From Streptomyces sp. NBC_01498 (lineage in GTDB: Bacteria > Actinomycetota > Actinomycetes > Streptomycetales > Streptomycetaceae): a stretch of DNA of 64,000 bases. Under the pieces are notes generated by a model that was not told the origin of the DNA, made no database searches, and worked only from the letters and a program-made list of their open reading frames with translations. The translations under genes and the position numbers were made by a program. The DNA lies in assembly GCF_036327775.1 (NCBI RefSeq), contig NZ_CP109598.1, forward strand, positions 3,720,001-3,784,000. The letters are read 5' to 3'. This document shows positions 20,274-28,552 of this stretch, in pieces; position 1 is the first letter of the stretch; each line of letters begins with the position of its first letter.

Positions 20274-21728
20274 GTGACCATGACCGCAGACACTTCTGCC
20301 CGCTACCGGGAGTTCAAGATGCCCGACGTGGGCGAGGGACTCACCGAGGCCGAGATCCTCAAGTGGTACGTACAGCCCGGCGACACCGTCACCGACGGCC
20401 AGGTGGTGTGCGAGGTGGAGACGGCGAAGGCGGCCGTCGAACTGCCCATCCCCTACGACGGGGTGGTGCACGCGCTGCGCTTCGCGGAGGGCACGACGGT
20501 CGACGTCGGCGCCTCGATCATCACGGTCGACGTGGCGCCGGGGAGCGACGACGGGGCGGCGCCCGCTGCCGCTGACACCGCCGCTCCCGCTCCCGCTCCC
20601 GCTGTCGCCGAGCCCGTCGCCGAGGACGCCGAGCCGAAGGGGCGCCAGCCGGTGCTCGTCGGCTACGGCGTCTCGGAGGCGTCCACGAAGCGGCGCCCGC
20701 GCCGGGGGGCCGCTCCGGCGGCTGCTGTTCCCGAGCAGGGCGCGGCCGTCCCGGCGGCGTCGGCCGGCGCGGCGATCCAGGCGGAGATGAACGGCCACCG
20801 GCCGGTCGCCGCCGAGGGGCTCGCGCGTCCACTGGCGAAGCCGCCGGTACGCAAGCTCGCCAAGGACCTCGGCGTGGACCTGGCGACGATCACGCCGACG
20901 GGCCCGGACGGGATCATCACCCGCGAGGACGTGCACGCGGCGGTCTCCGCGCCGCAGGCGCCCGCCGCCGTATCGGCTCCGGCTCCGGTTTCCGCACCGT
21001 CCGCCGCACCCGGCACGGCGGTTGCCGGCCGGGAGACCCGTATCCCCGTGAAGGGCGTACGGAAGGCGACGGCGGCGGCGATGGTGGGCAGCGCGTTCAG
21101 CGCGCCGCACGTCACGGAGTTCGTGACGGTCGACGTGACCCGCACGATGCGCCTGGTGGACGAGCTCAAGTCCGACAAGGACATGGCGGGCGTACGGGTC
21201 AACCCGCTGCTGCTCATCGCCAAGGCGCTGCTGGTGGCCATCAAGCGCAACCCCGAGATCAACGCCACCTGGGACGAGGCCGCACAGGAGATCGTGGTCA
21301 AGCACTACGTGAACCTCGGCATCGCGGCGGCGACCCCGCGCGGCCTGCTCGTGCCGAACATCAAGGACGCGCACGACAAGACCCTGCCCCAACTCGCCCA
21401 GTCCCTGGGCGAACTGGTGTCCACGGCCCGCGAGGGCAAGACGACCCCGGGGGCTATGCAGGGCGGCACGGTGACCATCACCAACGTCGGCGTCTTCGGC
21501 GTCGACACGGGTACGCCGATCCTCAACCCGGGCGAGTCCGCGATCCTGGCGGTCGGCGCGATCAAGCTCCAGCCGTGGGTCCACAAGGGCAAGGTGAAGC
21601 CCCGTCAGGTCACCACCCTGGCACTGTCGTTCGACCACCGCCTGGTCGACGGCGAACTGGGCTCCAGGGTCCTCGCGGACACGGCGGCGGTCCTGGAACA
21701 GCCGAAACGGCTGATCACCTGGGGCTGA
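20274..21728 (+). CDS. bkdC: Branched-chain 2-oxoacid dehydrogenase E2 (dihydrolipoamide acyltransferase)
   Basis: 484 residues from GTG 20274; an ATG at 20280 is equally possible (GAGGAG lies 4 or 10 bases before). N-terminal lipoyl domain with the lipoylated Lys in VETAKAAVELP near residue 45, an Ala/Pro linker, a peripheral subunit-binding domain (RKLAKDLGVDLATITPTGPDGIITREDV), a second Ala/Pro linker, and the C-terminal catalytic domain with the active-site FDHRLVDG near 460. It moves the acyl group from E1 to CoA. Single lipoyl domain. The operon ends here at a strong hairpin. Confidence 0.92.
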   Translation: MTMTADTSARYREFKMPDVGEGLTEAEILKWYVQPGDTVTDGQVVCEVETAKAAVELPIPYDGVVHALRFAEGTTVDVGASIITVDVAPGSDDGAAPAAADTAAPAPAPAVAEPVAEDAEPKGRQPVLVGYGVSEASTKRRPRRGAAPAAAVPEQGAAVPAASAGAAIQAEMNGHRPVAAEGLARPLAKPPVRKLAKDLGVDLATITPTGPDGIITREDVHAAVSAPQAPAAVSAPAPVSAPSAAPGTAVAGRETRIPVKGVRKATAAAMVGSAFSAPHVTEFVTVDVTRTMRLVDELKSDKDMAGVRVNPLLLIAKALLVAIKRNPEINATWDEAAQEIVVKHYVNLGIAAATPRGLLVPNIKDAHDKTLPQLAQSLGELVSTAREGKTTPGAMQGGTVTITNVGVFGVDTGTPILNPGESAILAVGAIKLQPWVHKGKVKPRQVTTLALSFDHRLVDGELGSRVLADTAAVLEQPKRLITWG

Positions 21729-21739
21729 CGTCTTCACTG

Positions 21740-21787
21740 AACCCCCAAGGGCCGCAACCCCGCGAGGAGTTGCGGCCCTTGGGGGTT
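21740..21787 (+). terminator. Strong terminator after bkdC
   Basis: A perfect 19-bp stem (21740-21758 with 21769-21787) with a 10-base loop, 11 bases after the bkdC stop. No T tract follows, as is common in Streptomyces. Confidence 0.85.
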
Positions 21788-21841
21788 GGTGCGGGCTTCA
21801 TTTCCCTCCGCTCACGGAACGCGACTGATATACCTCATTGA

Positions 21842-23017
21842 GTGACGGAGCTGACGGAACCGACCGAACTGAACGACGGCTACGGGCGGTTGCTCGCCGA
21901 CTTGACGACGTCCGGCGCGCTGGCGGACGACTGGCGGGGCGCGTTCGAGCGCGCCCCGCGTGCGGCGTTCGTGCCGGAGGCCGTATGGGTGCGGGAGGAA
22001 GGGGCGCCGGGCGGCCGTCGGCGGGTTGTCCGGTCGGCCGAGCCCGAGCGGTGGCGGGCACTGGTCGACGCCGACGACGTGGTCGTCACGCAGGTGGACG
22101 ACGGAGCCGACGGCGGTCGGGGCGTCGCCACGTCGTCCACTTCCCAGCCCACGCTGGTGGCTTCGATGCTCCGGCATCTCGACGTCACCGACGGCGCCCG
22201 GGTCCTCGACATCGGCACGGGCACGGGCTGGACAAGTGCGCTGCTGGCGGCCCGACTCGGCGGCGAGGCCGTGACGACGGTGGAGATCGATCCCCGCATC
22301 TCGGCGCGGGCCGCGACCCGTCTGGCGGCGGCCGGTCTGATGCCCGGACGTCTGGTCGTCGGCGACGGGCTGGCGGGCCGGCCGGAAGGAGCGCCGTACG
22401 ACCACGTCCACTCGACGGCGGCGGTACGCCACGTGCCCCGCGCCTGGCTGGACCAGACCCGCCCCGGCGGCACGATCGTCACGCCGTGGGGAACGCCGTA
22501 CGCCAACGTGGGCCTGCTGCGGCTGGTGACGGGCCGGCCCGGCGGCCCTTCGTACGGCCGCTTCGTGGGCAACGCCGGCTTCATGTGGATGCGCGCGCAG
22601 CGCCCGCACGACGCCGTGCTGTTCCCCTCCACGGAGCCCGACGTGTGCGGTCCGTCCGCGATCAACCCGGAACTGGCCCTGTGGAACGTGGACGTGGCCT
22701 TCACGATCGGCCTCCGCGTCCCGGACACGAGCTACGTCCACATCCACGACACCCCGGACCCGTCGGCGACCTACCGCATCGTCCTCTCGGACGGCGAGGG
22801 CTCCTGGGCGTCGGCCCGCTACGAGGCATGGGACGCCCCCGACGCGGTCCGCCAGTGGGGCCCGCGTCGCCTCTGGGACGAGATCACGATGGCCCGACGC
22901 TGGTGGGAGGAACAGGGCTGCCCCGAACTGACCCGCTTCGGCCTGACGCTGACCCCCGACGACCGCCAGGAACTCTGGCTGAACACCCCCGACCACCCGG
23001 CCACACCGGAGAACTGA
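21842..23017 (+). CDS. PCMT-like SAM-dependent methyltransferase
   Basis: 391 residues from GTG. The SAM-binding motif VLDIGTGTGWTSALLAARLG is near residues 119-138, followed by VTTVEIDPRISARAATRL and LVVGDGLAG. This is the protein L-isoaspartate O-methyltransferase fold, but with a long N-terminal extension and a C-terminal domain (DTSYVHIHDTPDPSATYRIVL to the end). That form is common for stand-alone actinomycete methyltransferases and for maturases of ribosomal peptides. No peptide precursor is visible beside it, so the substrate is open. No Shine-Dalgarno; TATACC lies 7 bases before GTG, suggesting a leaderless message. Confidence 0.78.
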   Translation: MTELTEPTELNDGYGRLLADLTTSGALADDWRGAFERAPRAAFVPEAVWVREEGAPGGRRRVVRSAEPERWRALVDADDVVVTQVDDGADGGRGVATSSTSQPTLVASMLRHLDVTDGARVLDIGTGTGWTSALLAARLGGEAVTTVEIDPRISARAATRLAAAGLMPGRLVVGDGLAGRPEGAPYDHVHSTAAVRHVPRAWLDQTRPGGTIVTPWGTPYANVGLLRLVTGRPGGPSYGRFVGNAGFMWMRAQRPHDAVLFPSTEPDVCGPSAINPELALWNVDVAFTIGLRVPDTSYVHIHDTPDPSATYRIVLSDGEGSWASARYEAWDAPDAVRQWGPRRLWDEITMARRWWEEQGCPELTRFGLTLTPDDRQELWLNTPDHPATPEN

Positions 23018-23647
23018 CGACACCGGAGCCGCCGACGGCGGGCGCCTCGTCGCCCCACCCCGCCCGCAGGTGTTCTCGCAGTCGCGGTGGCGCGTTGACG
23101 CTGCGGACGGTCAGCTCGCACCGGTGACCCCCTCCAGGCAGCGAGGGGTCGACGCGGTACGTCACCGAGGCCGGCCGGCCCCCGCGGCCGGACCTCGCCG
23201 AGGAGTCGGCACGGAGGTGACCGTGGGCTTCGAGCAGGGCGAGGGCCGGTTCGACCTTGGCGACCGTGCGGAAGTGACGGGACGCGGCGACCGCGTCGCG
23301 GCGCCTGAACATGGCGCGCCAGGCGCTGTCCGCCTTCGGACGGCGGCAGCCGGCCGAGAATCACGGGGTGACGCCAGTCGCCGGGGCAGCGCCGATCAGG
23401 CCGAAGACCCCCAGGGTGTGGTGACTTCCACGAAGCCGCTCGTGCCGACCTCGGCGTCCTCGGCGGCGTCACCGGCGAGAAGTCCCCCGGGCGGAACTCG
23501 CAGCTGTCTGCTGCCCGACGCGAAGGGGGGCTCATATCATCACGCTCGCGCGCTCGCCGCCGTGGCCCATCCTCTGGCCAGGCAGAAGCACCAAAGAGCC
23601 ACAGCCGGTACGCTGTACCCGCTCCGCTGCTGGTCGGGCGGGGCGTG
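23018..23647. other. Gene-poor stretch before tRNA-Ser(UGA)
   Basis: About 630 bases. The left half holds the primase/helicase remnant on the minus strand. The rest has no frame with recognisable homology and looks like decayed accessory DNA next to a tRNA. Confidence 0.5.
23150..23330 (-). pseudogene. Remnant of a DUF3987-type primase/helicase protein
   Basis: The minus frame reads RRRDAVAASRHFRTVAKVEP, then ALALLEAHGHLRADSSARSG and GRGGRPASVTYRVDPSL. This fits the C-terminal winged-helix end of DUF3987 (YfjI-like) proteins, which occur in integrative elements of Streptomyces. No upstream catalytic region remains in the frame. With tRNA-Ser only 320 bases away, it is probably the scar of an element. 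The match is by eye and short. Confidence 0.45.
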
Positions 23648-23734
23648 GGTGGGTTGCCCGAGCGGCCTAAGGGAACGGTCTTGAAAACCGTCGTGGCAGC
23701 GATGTCACCGTGGGTTCAAATCCCACACCCACCG
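23648..23734 (+). tRNA. tRNA-Ser(UGA)
   Basis: 87 bases. Acceptor GGTGGGT pairs with ACCCACC, discriminator G; anticodon loop CTTGAAA gives anticodon TGA (23682-23684); long variable arm and T-loop GGTTCAAATCC. CCA is not encoded. Confidence 0.95.
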
Positions 23735-23762
23735 CAGCATCACGGCAGGTCGGCGCATCAGC

Positions 23763-23807
23763 AGGTCGAAGGGCGGGTCCCCGAATCGGGGACCCGCCCT
23801 TCGACCT
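23763..23807. terminator. Strong hairpin between tRNA-Ser and the shikimate-kinase-like gene
   Basis: Perfect 20-bp stem (23763-23782 with 23788-23807) and a 5-base loop. It can end both the tRNA transcript and the convergent gene. Confidence 0.85.
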
Positions 23808-23857
23808 GTGGTCGGTGCCGGCGACCGGGAGCCGACCGTCCCGTCGTCGTCAGCTCA

Positions 23858-24445
23858 TCAGCTGCTTCGCAGCAGGCGTGCCGCGGTCTCGGTGGGTGTC
23901 TCGTCGCCCGTGTAGAGCGTGCGGGTCGCGATCCGTTCCGTGGTGTGGTCGTCGAGCCACTGGGCCAGGAAGTCGTGGCCGTCGATGAGCCAGGAGTGGC
24001 CCTTGGTCGCCCAGCAGCGTTCGCGTAGGACGGCCAGTGAGGTCTCGCGGTCGGGCGAGGGCAGGAGGCGGACCACGTTCGGGCAACGGCGCAGCGTGGT
24101 CCGGACGGTGGCCGTGTGCCGGTGGTCCGTGTAGGTGGTGTGGCCCGCGCCCAGGGCGAGTACCGCGTCCGGGTGGTCGGTGGTGGCGCGGGCCACAGCG
24201 TGGGCGCGGGCCGGTTCCCACTCCGCCTCCGCCGTGAGGCGGCCGACCGCGGTGATGCGGTCGCGGAGCCGGGTGAGGCTCCAGCCCGCCTCCGCGTAGT
24301 ACTCCTCTCCCGTGGCGTCCAGGTCGACGAACGGTCGTCCCGTCCGCGCCGCGATCTCGTGGCCGATGGTGGTCTTTCCCGCGCCGGCCGGGCCGGTGAG
24401 GACCATCCACGGTGTGCGGGCGGTGGTGGGCCGGGGCCGGGGCAT
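23858..24445 (-). CDS. Shikimate-kinase-like P-loop kinase
   Basis: 195 residues. Walker A GPAGAGKTTIGHEIAARTGR near residues 18-37, then FVDLDATGEEYYAEAGWSL, which is the shikimate kinase DxD-like region, and LGAGHTTYTDH where AroK has GGG. The tail LRERCWATKGHSWLIDGHDF departs from AroK, so the substrate may not be shikimate and the true aroK is expected elsewhere. It sits alone, convergent with tRNA-Ser. The start ATG lacks a clear ribosome site. Confidence 0.65.
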   Translation of the reverse strand: MPRPRPTTARTPWMVLTGPAGAGKTTIGHEIAARTGRPFVDLDATGEEYYAEAGWSLTRLRDRITAVGRLTAEAEWEPARAHAVARATTDHPDAVLALGAGHTTYTDHRHTATVRTTLRRCPNVVRLLPSPDRETSLAVLRERCWATKGHSWLIDGHDFLAQWLDDHTTERIATRTLYTGDETPTETAARLLRSS

Positions 24446-24632
24446 GTTGTCGCCGTGTTTCTCGGGTCGGGGCCGGGTCGTCCGAAATGGGGCTCACTGT
24501 ACGGGAGTTGAGCGCGCTACCAGTCGGTATGTCCTTGTTTCGGGAAAACCGGTCGAGTTATAGAGAGATGGTCATACTCTGAGCGCCTGCCGGGCCCTTT
24601 GGGGGGTGCCCGGGAACGATCAGAGGACGTAC

Positions 24633-25088
24633 ATGCGCTACTCCCGCACACTTTCCACCGTCGTCGCTTCGGCCGCGGTGGTCACCGGAACGGTTCTGCT
24701 TCCGGCACAGGCCCAGGCCGCCGGGTCGGTTCATCTGTACAAGGTCTACTACGACAGCCCCGGCACCGACAGCCGCTCCAACGCCAGTCTCAACGGTGAG
24801 TACATCCAGATCCGCAACACCACCACCAGCACGGTCAGCCTCACGGGCTGGACGGTGACCGACTCGGCGAACCACCGCTACACGTTCGGCAGTTACTCCC
24901 TCGGCCGCGGCAAGACCGTGACCGTACGCACCGGTTCGGGCACCAACTCCGCGACCACCCGCTACCAGGGGCGGGGCGCGTACGTCTGGAACAACGACCG
25001 GGACGTGGCCACGCTCAAGAAATCGACCGGTACCCAGGTGGACACCTGCTCGTACAACTCGACCCGCGTCGACTACAAGATGTGCTGA
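24633..25088 (+). CDS. Secreted lamin-tail domain protein
   Basis: 151 residues from ATG with AGAGGA 5 bases upstream. Sec signal peptide (SRTLSTVVASAAVVTGTVLLPAQAQAA) with AXA cleavage near 30, then a single LTD immunoglobulin-like domain: VHLYKVYYDSPGTDSRSNASLNGEYIQIRN, LTGWTVTDSANHRYTFG, and a C-terminal pair of Cys (DTCSYNSTRVDYKMC) likely disulfide-bonded. LTD domains occur in extracellular nucleases and surface proteins; here it stands alone, so it is a binding or structural protein of unknown partner. Confidence 0.8.
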   Translation: MRYSRTLSTVVASAAVVTGTVLLPAQAQAAGSVHLYKVYYDSPGTDSRSNASLNGEYIQIRNTTTSTVSLTGWTVTDSANHRYTFGSYSLGRGKTVTVRTGSGTNSATTRYQGRGAYVWNNDRDVATLKKSTGTQVDTCSYNSTRVDYKMC

Positions 25089-25218
25089 CCGGCCCGTAGT
25101 GACGTAGTGCGTTTACGCCCGTACCGCCCGTACCGCACATAGCCAATGACCGTCGGCGCGTCGGGCATCGATGTGCGGCAGTCCCAACGCGCAGAGCGGG
25201 ACGGGCGGGGGGACAGAC

Positions 25219-25259
25219 GGGGGCGTACGCCGGAGCGGAGCGTTGCGGCGTACGCCCCC
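25219..25259. terminator. Bidirectional hairpin
   Basis: Perfect 13-bp arms GGGGGCGTACGCC (25219-25231) and GGCGTACGCCCCC (25247-25259), loop 15, between convergent genes. Confidence 0.75.
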
Positions 25260-25281
25260 CTCGGCGTATCTGCGGGGCTCC

Positions 25282-26409
25282 CTACGCGCGCGGTGGGGTC
25301 GTCAGGCGGGCCGCGGAGGCGATCGTCGTGCGCGCCTCGTGTTCGGTGAGGCCCGTCCGTACGGCGGCGTCGACCAGTTTCTCCGCGAGCGAGTCGCCGA
25401 AGCCGTGCTCGTACGCCCGGCAGGCCGCCCAGAACAGCCGGGTGTTGCGCTGGCCCGCGTGCGCGGCGAGGACGAACTGCACCAGGCCGTGGCCCTGCGC
25501 CGGGCGGCCCCGGTGGCTTCCCGGTCCTGCGGGACGGCCGCGTTCGGGGGGCGTGAGCAGGCGCAGGAGGGCGCGTGGGCAGGGCGCGGGGGTGATTCCG
25601 GCCGAGCTGGGGGCGAGGCGGTACGCGCCCCGGGCGCTGACGGAGCCGGGCCCGACGAGATAGCCGCCCGCGCCGCGTACGTCGATGCCGGGTGCCAGCC
25701 GGCTCGCCGAGTTGGGGACCGTGATCCCGGCCGGGCCGGACAGCCAGATGTGCCGGCCGCCGCTCGGGGTGAGGACGACGACGGTATCCGGCAGGGTGAA
25801 CAGGTGCTGGAAGGCCAGTTGTTGGAGCGCCGCCACCGAGTCCGGCGTCGGACCGGCCACGATCGCGGGCGCGTACTCGGCCCCGTTCCCCGCCGCATCC
25901 GCGACCGGATCCCCGGCCCCGCCCCAGCTCACGTGCCCGGATCCGGACAGGGACCCGCCCCCGGACCCGAATCCGGCCCCGGACCCTGACTCGCCCCCGG
26001 ACCAGCCCCCGGCTCCGCCCGTACGTTCCGTCGCGCCCGTCGTCGGTGTGACGTCCAGGTCGATGCCGATGAGGTGGTGCGGCGCGCGTCCGCAGGCGAT
26101 GCCGTAACCCGTTGCCCAGGGCGCGGCGGCGAACAGCGCCCGCACGCCCGCCGGATCGGTCGTGGCGTCGTACACGCCGTGGCCGGGGCGACCGCACTCG
26201 CCGCGGCAGGGATGGCCGCCAGGGCCCGCCCCCGCCCCGGCCCCCGCACCGACGTCGGCGCCCGCCCCGACTCCCGGCTCGCCCCGGTGCGGTGAGCGGA
26301 GGGCGGGGAGCTTGTTCGGGGACAGCGGGATGACGGGGAACCCGCTCTCAGCTGCGGAAAGGGCGTATGTGAGGGCCAGGGTTGTCGTGTGCCGGGCAGT
26401 GGTGGCCAT
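25282..26409 (-). CDS. Bifunctional DNA primase/polymerase (prim-pol) domain protein
   Basis: 375 residues. N-terminal AESGFPVIPLSPNKLPAL and the later GIACGRAPHHLIGIDLDV with the catalytic Asp pair belong to the archaeo-eukaryotic primase fold (Prim-Pol), with RHIWLSGP and VDVRGAGGYLVGPGS-like strands completing the core. Between them is a Gly/Ser/Pro low-complexity insert (residues about 160-195). The C-terminal 100 residues (RALLRLLTPPERGRP to the end) are a helical accessory region. Such proteins are found both in replication modules of plasmids/phages and as conserved chromosomal genes of Streptomyces. No helicase or integrase flanks it. Confidence 0.78.
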   Translation of the reverse strand: MATTARHTTTLALTYALSAAESGFPVIPLSPNKLPALRSPHRGEPGVGAGADVGAGAGAGAGPGGHPCRGECGRPGHGVYDATTDPAGVRALFAAAPWATGYGIACGRAPHHLIGIDLDVTPTTGATERTGGAGGWSGGESGSGAGFGSGGGSLSGSGHVSWGGAGDPVADAAGNGAEYAPAIVAGPTPDSVAALQQLAFQHLFTLPDTVVVLTPSGGRHIWLSGPAGITVPNSASRLAPGIDVRGAGGYLVGPGSVSARGAYRLAPSSAGITPAPCPRALLRLLTPPERGRPAGPGSHRGRPAQGHGLVQFVLAAHAGQRNTRLFWAACRAYEHGFGDSLAEKLVDAAVRTGLTEHEARTTIASAARLTTPPRA

Positions 26410-26417
26410 GGGTCTAT

Positions 26418-26434
26418 GTTCGCACTTACGTTCG
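26418..26434. promoter_or_regulatory. GTTCG direct repeats upstream of the prim-pol gene
   Basis: GTTCG at 26418-26422 and 26430-26434, 12 bases apart on the same face of the helix, 9-25 bases before the start codon. Possibly an operator; regulator unknown. Confidence 0.4.
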
Positions 26435-26710
26435 AATAAAGGCAGTGGGAAAGATTGGCCGAAAGTGTGCCGAAACGCTTCACCCCTTGGGGTGGCGGGG
26501 CGGTGGCGAGGTCCGTACGGCTGGATACCTGACGAACTGGCCTGTTGATGTCATGTAGGTGGTTTATCGACATGTCCTCACGCTTGCGAGGGAATCGCCC
26601 CCTCAGGGCTGGTTCGCCGGAGATTCGGTGGGCAATTCTTGTTCCGCGACGTCGAGCACAACGTCGGGGCGGTCGGCCAACTGCTCCGCCGAAGGCCGTA
26701 CTTCTCGTTC

Positions 26711-26731
26711 AGCGATAAGCGATAAGCGATC
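26711..26731. repeat. AGCGATA heptamer tandem repeat
   Basis: Three tandem 7-bp copies, the last ending in C, 16 bases upstream of the ribosome site of the small secreted gene. Confidence 0.7.
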
Positions 26732-26759
26732 AGCAGCTCTCGTTCCTGGAGGAACTGAC

Positions 26760-27065
26760 ATGGCAAGCTTCCGTACCGCCCGCGTCTTCGCCGCCGTCGC
26801 CGCTCTGCCTCTTGCCGTGGCGCTATTCACCGGCTCGGCGTCGGCCGACGACTTCGCGGACGACGGATCGAACGTCGGCGTCGCCGCGATCGTCGGCAGC
26901 GGTGTGGGTGGCGACAACTCCGGCAATTCCACCACCACTCAGCAGGTGGCGACCGGTCCCGGCGCGTCCAACCACAACAGCACGGCCAATGTGAACGACT
27001 CCGGATTCACGGCGATCGACCAGTCCGACGACGACATCGCGGTGAACTTCGTCGATCTCTTCTGA
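26760..27065 (+). CDS. Small secreted Asn/Ser/Asp-rich protein
   Basis: 101 residues from ATG with an ideal GGAGGAA site. Signal peptide MASFRTARVFAAVAALPLAVALFTGSASA, cleavage after ASA near 29. The mature part is acidic and rich in Gly/Asn/Ser/Thr (DDGSNVGVAAIVGSGVGGDN, QVATGPGASNHNSTANVND) and lacks Cys. Composition recalls chaplins and other surface-active spore-coat peptides, but the chaplin pattern is not present. Function unknown; expression is probably strong given the ribosome site. Confidence 0.7.
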   Translation: MASFRTARVFAAVAALPLAVALFTGSASADDFADDGSNVGVAAIVGSGVGGDNSGNSTTTQQVATGPGASNHNSTANVNDSGFTAIDQSDDDIAVNFVDLF

Positions 27066-27454
27066 TACGCGGCCCGACGGGGGGATCCGATCGAGGGGTG
27101 AATAGCGTTCCGCGCGACGGCAGTTCGGGGCTGCCGCGCGGAACGTCAGCACACTCGGGCCTCGCGGCCTCGCGGCCTCCGCTTCCGGCGCCGATGCCGG
27201 GGGCTGCGCGGCCCGTGCCGACGGCACGGGGGAGGGGACGGCCGGCGCCCGGCCCGCCGCTCGTCGGCGGGGCACCGGGCCCGACCGCCGTGCCGGTCTC
27301 CGCCGTCGTGCACGCGGCGCCATGCCGCTCCGTCCCATCAAGGTGTACGGCTCCGAACACCCCCGCCCTCCCGTGGCGCGGCCCGCCCCGTTCCCACCTG
27401 CGGGAGCGACCGGTCCACCGGGTCCACCTCGTTCCACCCAGCGTCCTTACGACC

Positions 27455-27488
27455 GCCACCTCTCTCCGCACGACCGCGACCTCCGTCC
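27455..27488. repeat. 34-bp direct repeat, copy 1
   Basis: Begins GCCACCTCTCTCCGCACGAC; identical copy at 27573-27606, 118 bases downstream. Confidence 0.85.
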
Positions 27489-27572
27489 GCCCTCCACCGC
27501 CCGCCGTCGAGCGGCGACCCACCTACCCACGGCTCCCGCCCGTCCGCGCGACGCCGTCGACGATCGGCGGCG

Positions 27573-27606
27573 GCCACCTCTCTCCGCACGACCGCGACCT
27601 CCGTCC
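27573..27606. repeat. 34-bp direct repeat, copy 2
   Basis: Identical over 34 bases to 27455-27488. Confidence 0.85.
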
Positions 27607-27801
27607 ACCCTCCACCCTCCGCCCACCGCCGTCCGCCGTCCGCCATCCGCCGTCGAGCAGCGACCACCCGCCCCGGGGGCCGACCCTGACGAGAAACCTC
27701 TGTTCCTCCATCTTCAGGAGGTGGAGCCACCACCACTTCTACTCCCTGAGGCGGACGTGGCTTCGGGACCTGGGGCCGATCCCCCGACCTGGGCCCGCTC
27801 C

Positions 27802-27807
27802 TAGCGT
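27802..27807 (+). promoter_or_regulatory. Leaderless -10 box for the sigma factor gene
   Basis: TAGCGT, 6 bases (GGAGCC), then ATG at 27814. The GGAG is too close to the ATG to be an ordinary ribosome site. Confidence 0.45.
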
Positions 27808-27813
27808 GGAGCC

Positions 27814-28398
27814 ATGACCACGCCTGTCTGCACGAGCGCCTCCAAGGCCGCCTCGTATCCGCCGTATCACCCGAACTCGTACCCACCGGCGCACCCACCC
27901 GCGCCGTACAAGTCCTTCTCGTCGTACGTACGGGCGCGGGGGCCCGTGCTGCTGCGGACCGCGCGCTCGCTCACCGCCAATCCGAGCGACGCCGAGGACC
28001 TCCTCCAGACCGCCCTCACCAAGACGTATGTCGCCTGGGACCGGATCGAGGACCATCGCGCCCTCGACGGGTACGTCCGCCGGGCGCTCGTCAACACCCG
28101 GACCTCGCAGTGGCGCAAGCGCAAGGTGGACGAGTTCGCCTGCGACGAGCTGCCCGAGCCGGCCGGTCTGCCCGCGCCCGACCCCGCCGAGGAGCGGGTC
28201 CTCCACGACGCCATGTGGCGCGCGGTGATGAAGCTGCCCGACCGGCAGCGGGCGATGGTCGTCCTCCGGTACTACGAGGACCTGAGCGAGGTCCAGACCG
28301 CCGAGGTGCTCGGGGTGTCCGTCGGCACGGTCAAGAGCGCGGTGTCGCGCGCACTCGGGAAGCTCCGCGAGGACCCGGAGCTGGTGCCCGTCCGCTGA
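27814..28398 (+). CDS. SigE-family ECF RNA polymerase sigma factor
   Basis: 194 residues. A Pro/Tyr/Ser-rich N-terminal extension (about 35 residues) precedes region 2 (VLLRTARSLTANPSDAEDLLQTALTKTYVAWDRIED) and region 4 with its HTH (LPDRQRAMVVLRYYEDLSEVQTAEVLGVSVGTVKSAVSRALGKL). This is the actinobacterial 'SigE family' of small sigma-70 factors. No anti-sigma gene follows; the next gene is an acyl-CoA ligase 256 bases away. The Tyr/Pro-rich tail could be a regulatory or interaction segment. From memory it corresponds to the SCO4005 position. Confidence 0.87.
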   Translation: MTTPVCTSASKAASYPPYHPNSYPPAHPPAPYKSFSSYVRARGPVLLRTARSLTANPSDAEDLLQTALTKTYVAWDRIEDHRALDGYVRRALVNTRTSQWRKRKVDEFACDELPEPAGLPAPDPAEERVLHDAMWRAVMKLPDRQRAMVVLRYYEDLSEVQTAEVLGVSVGTVKSAVSRALGKLREDPELVPVR

Positions 28399-28552
28399 CC
28401 CCGTCGCTCTCCGCCGACCCGGTCGGTCGGCTCCGGCGGCCGGCCCGACAAGCCGCTCCCGCCGACCCGCAGAGCCCCGTTCGCCGACCCGCGGGCGAGG
28501 CGACGGACCGGCGGTCCGCTCCGCAGCCCGTCTTTTCTACTCCCGGGTAGTG

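Larger units (their letters stand above)
26410..26759. other. Intergenic region between prim-pol and the small secreted protein
   Basis: 350 bases. Besides the GTTCG repeats it holds CACCCCTTGGGGTG at 26481-26494 and three tandem AGCGATA/C heptamers at 26711-26731, just ahead of the GGAGGAA ribosome site. Confidence 0.5.
27066..27801. other. Long intergenic region with a 34-bp direct repeat
   Basis: About 740 bases without a credible gene. It contains two identical 34-bp copies (27455-27488 and 27573-27606) and CCGCCGTC/CCACCCTC-rich low-complexity sequence. It precedes the sigma factor gene. Confidence 0.55.

Noticed and set aside
24606..24632. Upstream in-frame start for the lamin-tail protein
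   Set aside because: ATG at 24633 has the ribosome site and begins a proper signal peptide.
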